A stretch of 5,470 nucleotides of DNA from Gemmatimonadaceae bacterium (GTDB taxonomy: Bacteria; Gemmatimonadota; Gemmatimonadetes; Gemmatimonadales; Gemmatimonadaceae): assembly GCA_025356185.1 (NCBI GenBank), contig JANXUN010000279.1:1-5470 (forward strand), written 5' to 3'. Below, in pieces: positions 5,207-5,470 of this stretch. The notes beneath the pieces were generated by a model. The model did not search any database and was not told the DNA's origin. It saw nothing but the letters and a program-made list of their open reading frames with translations. The translations under genes were made by a program, and so were the position numbers. Position 1 is the first letter of the stretch, and the number at the start of each line of letters is the position of its first letter.

Positions 5207-5470
5207 TCAGCGTCGCGTGTCGCCAACGTCAAGAATCGCAGCACGCGCAACGCTTACGGCCGCGTCGGCATCATCGCGCGGCTCAAGATCGTATACATGT
5301 CGCGTCACGCCGACCTGCGCTGCCGCTTCGCGGACAGCGTCGGCGTCCACCGGAGAATCCAGCAAGAGCACCGCCGCGGTCGCCGGATCTGCGAGGGACG
5401 TGTGGCAACCAATACACGCAGCAAGGGCCCGTGCATCGTCACCTCGGCTGTCGGCGCGATGCGGATCGTG
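5207..5470 (-). CDS. C-terminal part of an unidentified protein with a CxxCH motif (partial)
   Basis: Read from the right edge on the minus strand, a frame stays open for 87 codons and stops at TGA 5207-5209. It is too short for a visible start codon, since the gene begins beyond 5470. The peptide contains LAACIGCHTSLADP (residues 16-29 of the visible part), then a hydrophobic strand TAAVLLLDSP (31-40), a helix DADAVREAAAQVGV, a strand HVYDLEP, and a final helix DADAAVSVARAAILDVGD. The strand-helix-strand-helix rhythm suggests an alpha/beta fold. CIGCH has the form of a c-type haem site, but the rest does not look like a small cytochrome, so Cys may serve another purpose. I do not recognise the family. 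Codon pattern and sense composition support this strand over the plus strand. It converges on hslR with a 25-base gap, in which I see no clear terminator. Confidence 0.62.
   Translation of the reverse strand, partial: HDPHRADSRGDDARALAACIGCHTSLADPATAAVLLLDSPVDADAVREAAAQVGVTRHVYDLEPRDDADAAVSVARAAILDVGDTRR

Noticed and set aside
1..5470. Mobile element, CRISPR, toxin-antitoxin or anti-phage system
   Set aside because: No transposase, integrase, spaced repeats, terminal inverted repeats, nuclease or toxin-like gene pair is visible; composition is even across the window.

Overview
This is a GC-rich, tightly packed chromosomal window. Its content is ordinary for a Gram-negative bacterium: an outer-membrane-type beta-barrel gene, a CorC/HlyC-type membrane protein end, ArfB, Hsp15, CHAD, CYTH and HDOD proteins. 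The style of the beta-barrel remnant and of the gene set makes me lean towards Gemmatimonadota. That is a judgement from pattern memory only. I see no insertion sequence, phage gene, CRISPR array, tRNA or rRNA.

Left part (1-1169): the window opens inside the 3' end of a CorC/HlyC-family (CBS-domain) transporter gene. It overlaps by 8 bases the gene for the peptidyl-tRNA hydrolase ArfB, which carries a clear GGQ motif and a basic C-terminal tail. Facing it on the minus strand is a damaged secreted beta-barrel gene. Its signal peptide and first strands are intact and its normal-looking last strand is still present, but that strand lies in another reading frame and the middle of the barrel is missing. 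I read this as an internal deletion. The ancestral stop of this gene and the stop of arfB together form the palindrome TAGCGCTA.

Central and right part (1258-5181): after a short divergent intergenic region with a TATATT box come five plus-strand genes that look like one operon. Three junctions overlap by 1-4 bases and one has a 9-base gap. In order they are: a CPXCG zinc-ribbon-like small protein; a CHAD-CYTH fusion (predicted polyphosphate binding plus triphosphate tunnel metalloenzyme fold); a protein with a degenerate EAL-like half and an HDOD domain; an unrecognised 141-residue protein with a very acidic tail; and an Hsp15 (HslR) S4-domain ribosome-binding protein. The theme may be stress or starvation: polyphosphate or triphosphate chemistry, signalling scaffold, and rescue of stalled 50S-nascent chain complexes. 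The functional link is inferred from gene order only.

Right edge (5207-5470): the 3' end of a minus-strand gene of unknown function, convergent with hslR and containing a CxxCH motif.

The most unusual items are the internally deleted barrel gene, the CHAD-first order of the CHAD-CYTH fusion, the loss of recognisable EAL catalytic motifs in the HDOD protein, and the unrecognised acidic protein between it and Hsp15. I do not see convincing evidence of a wholly new biological system.
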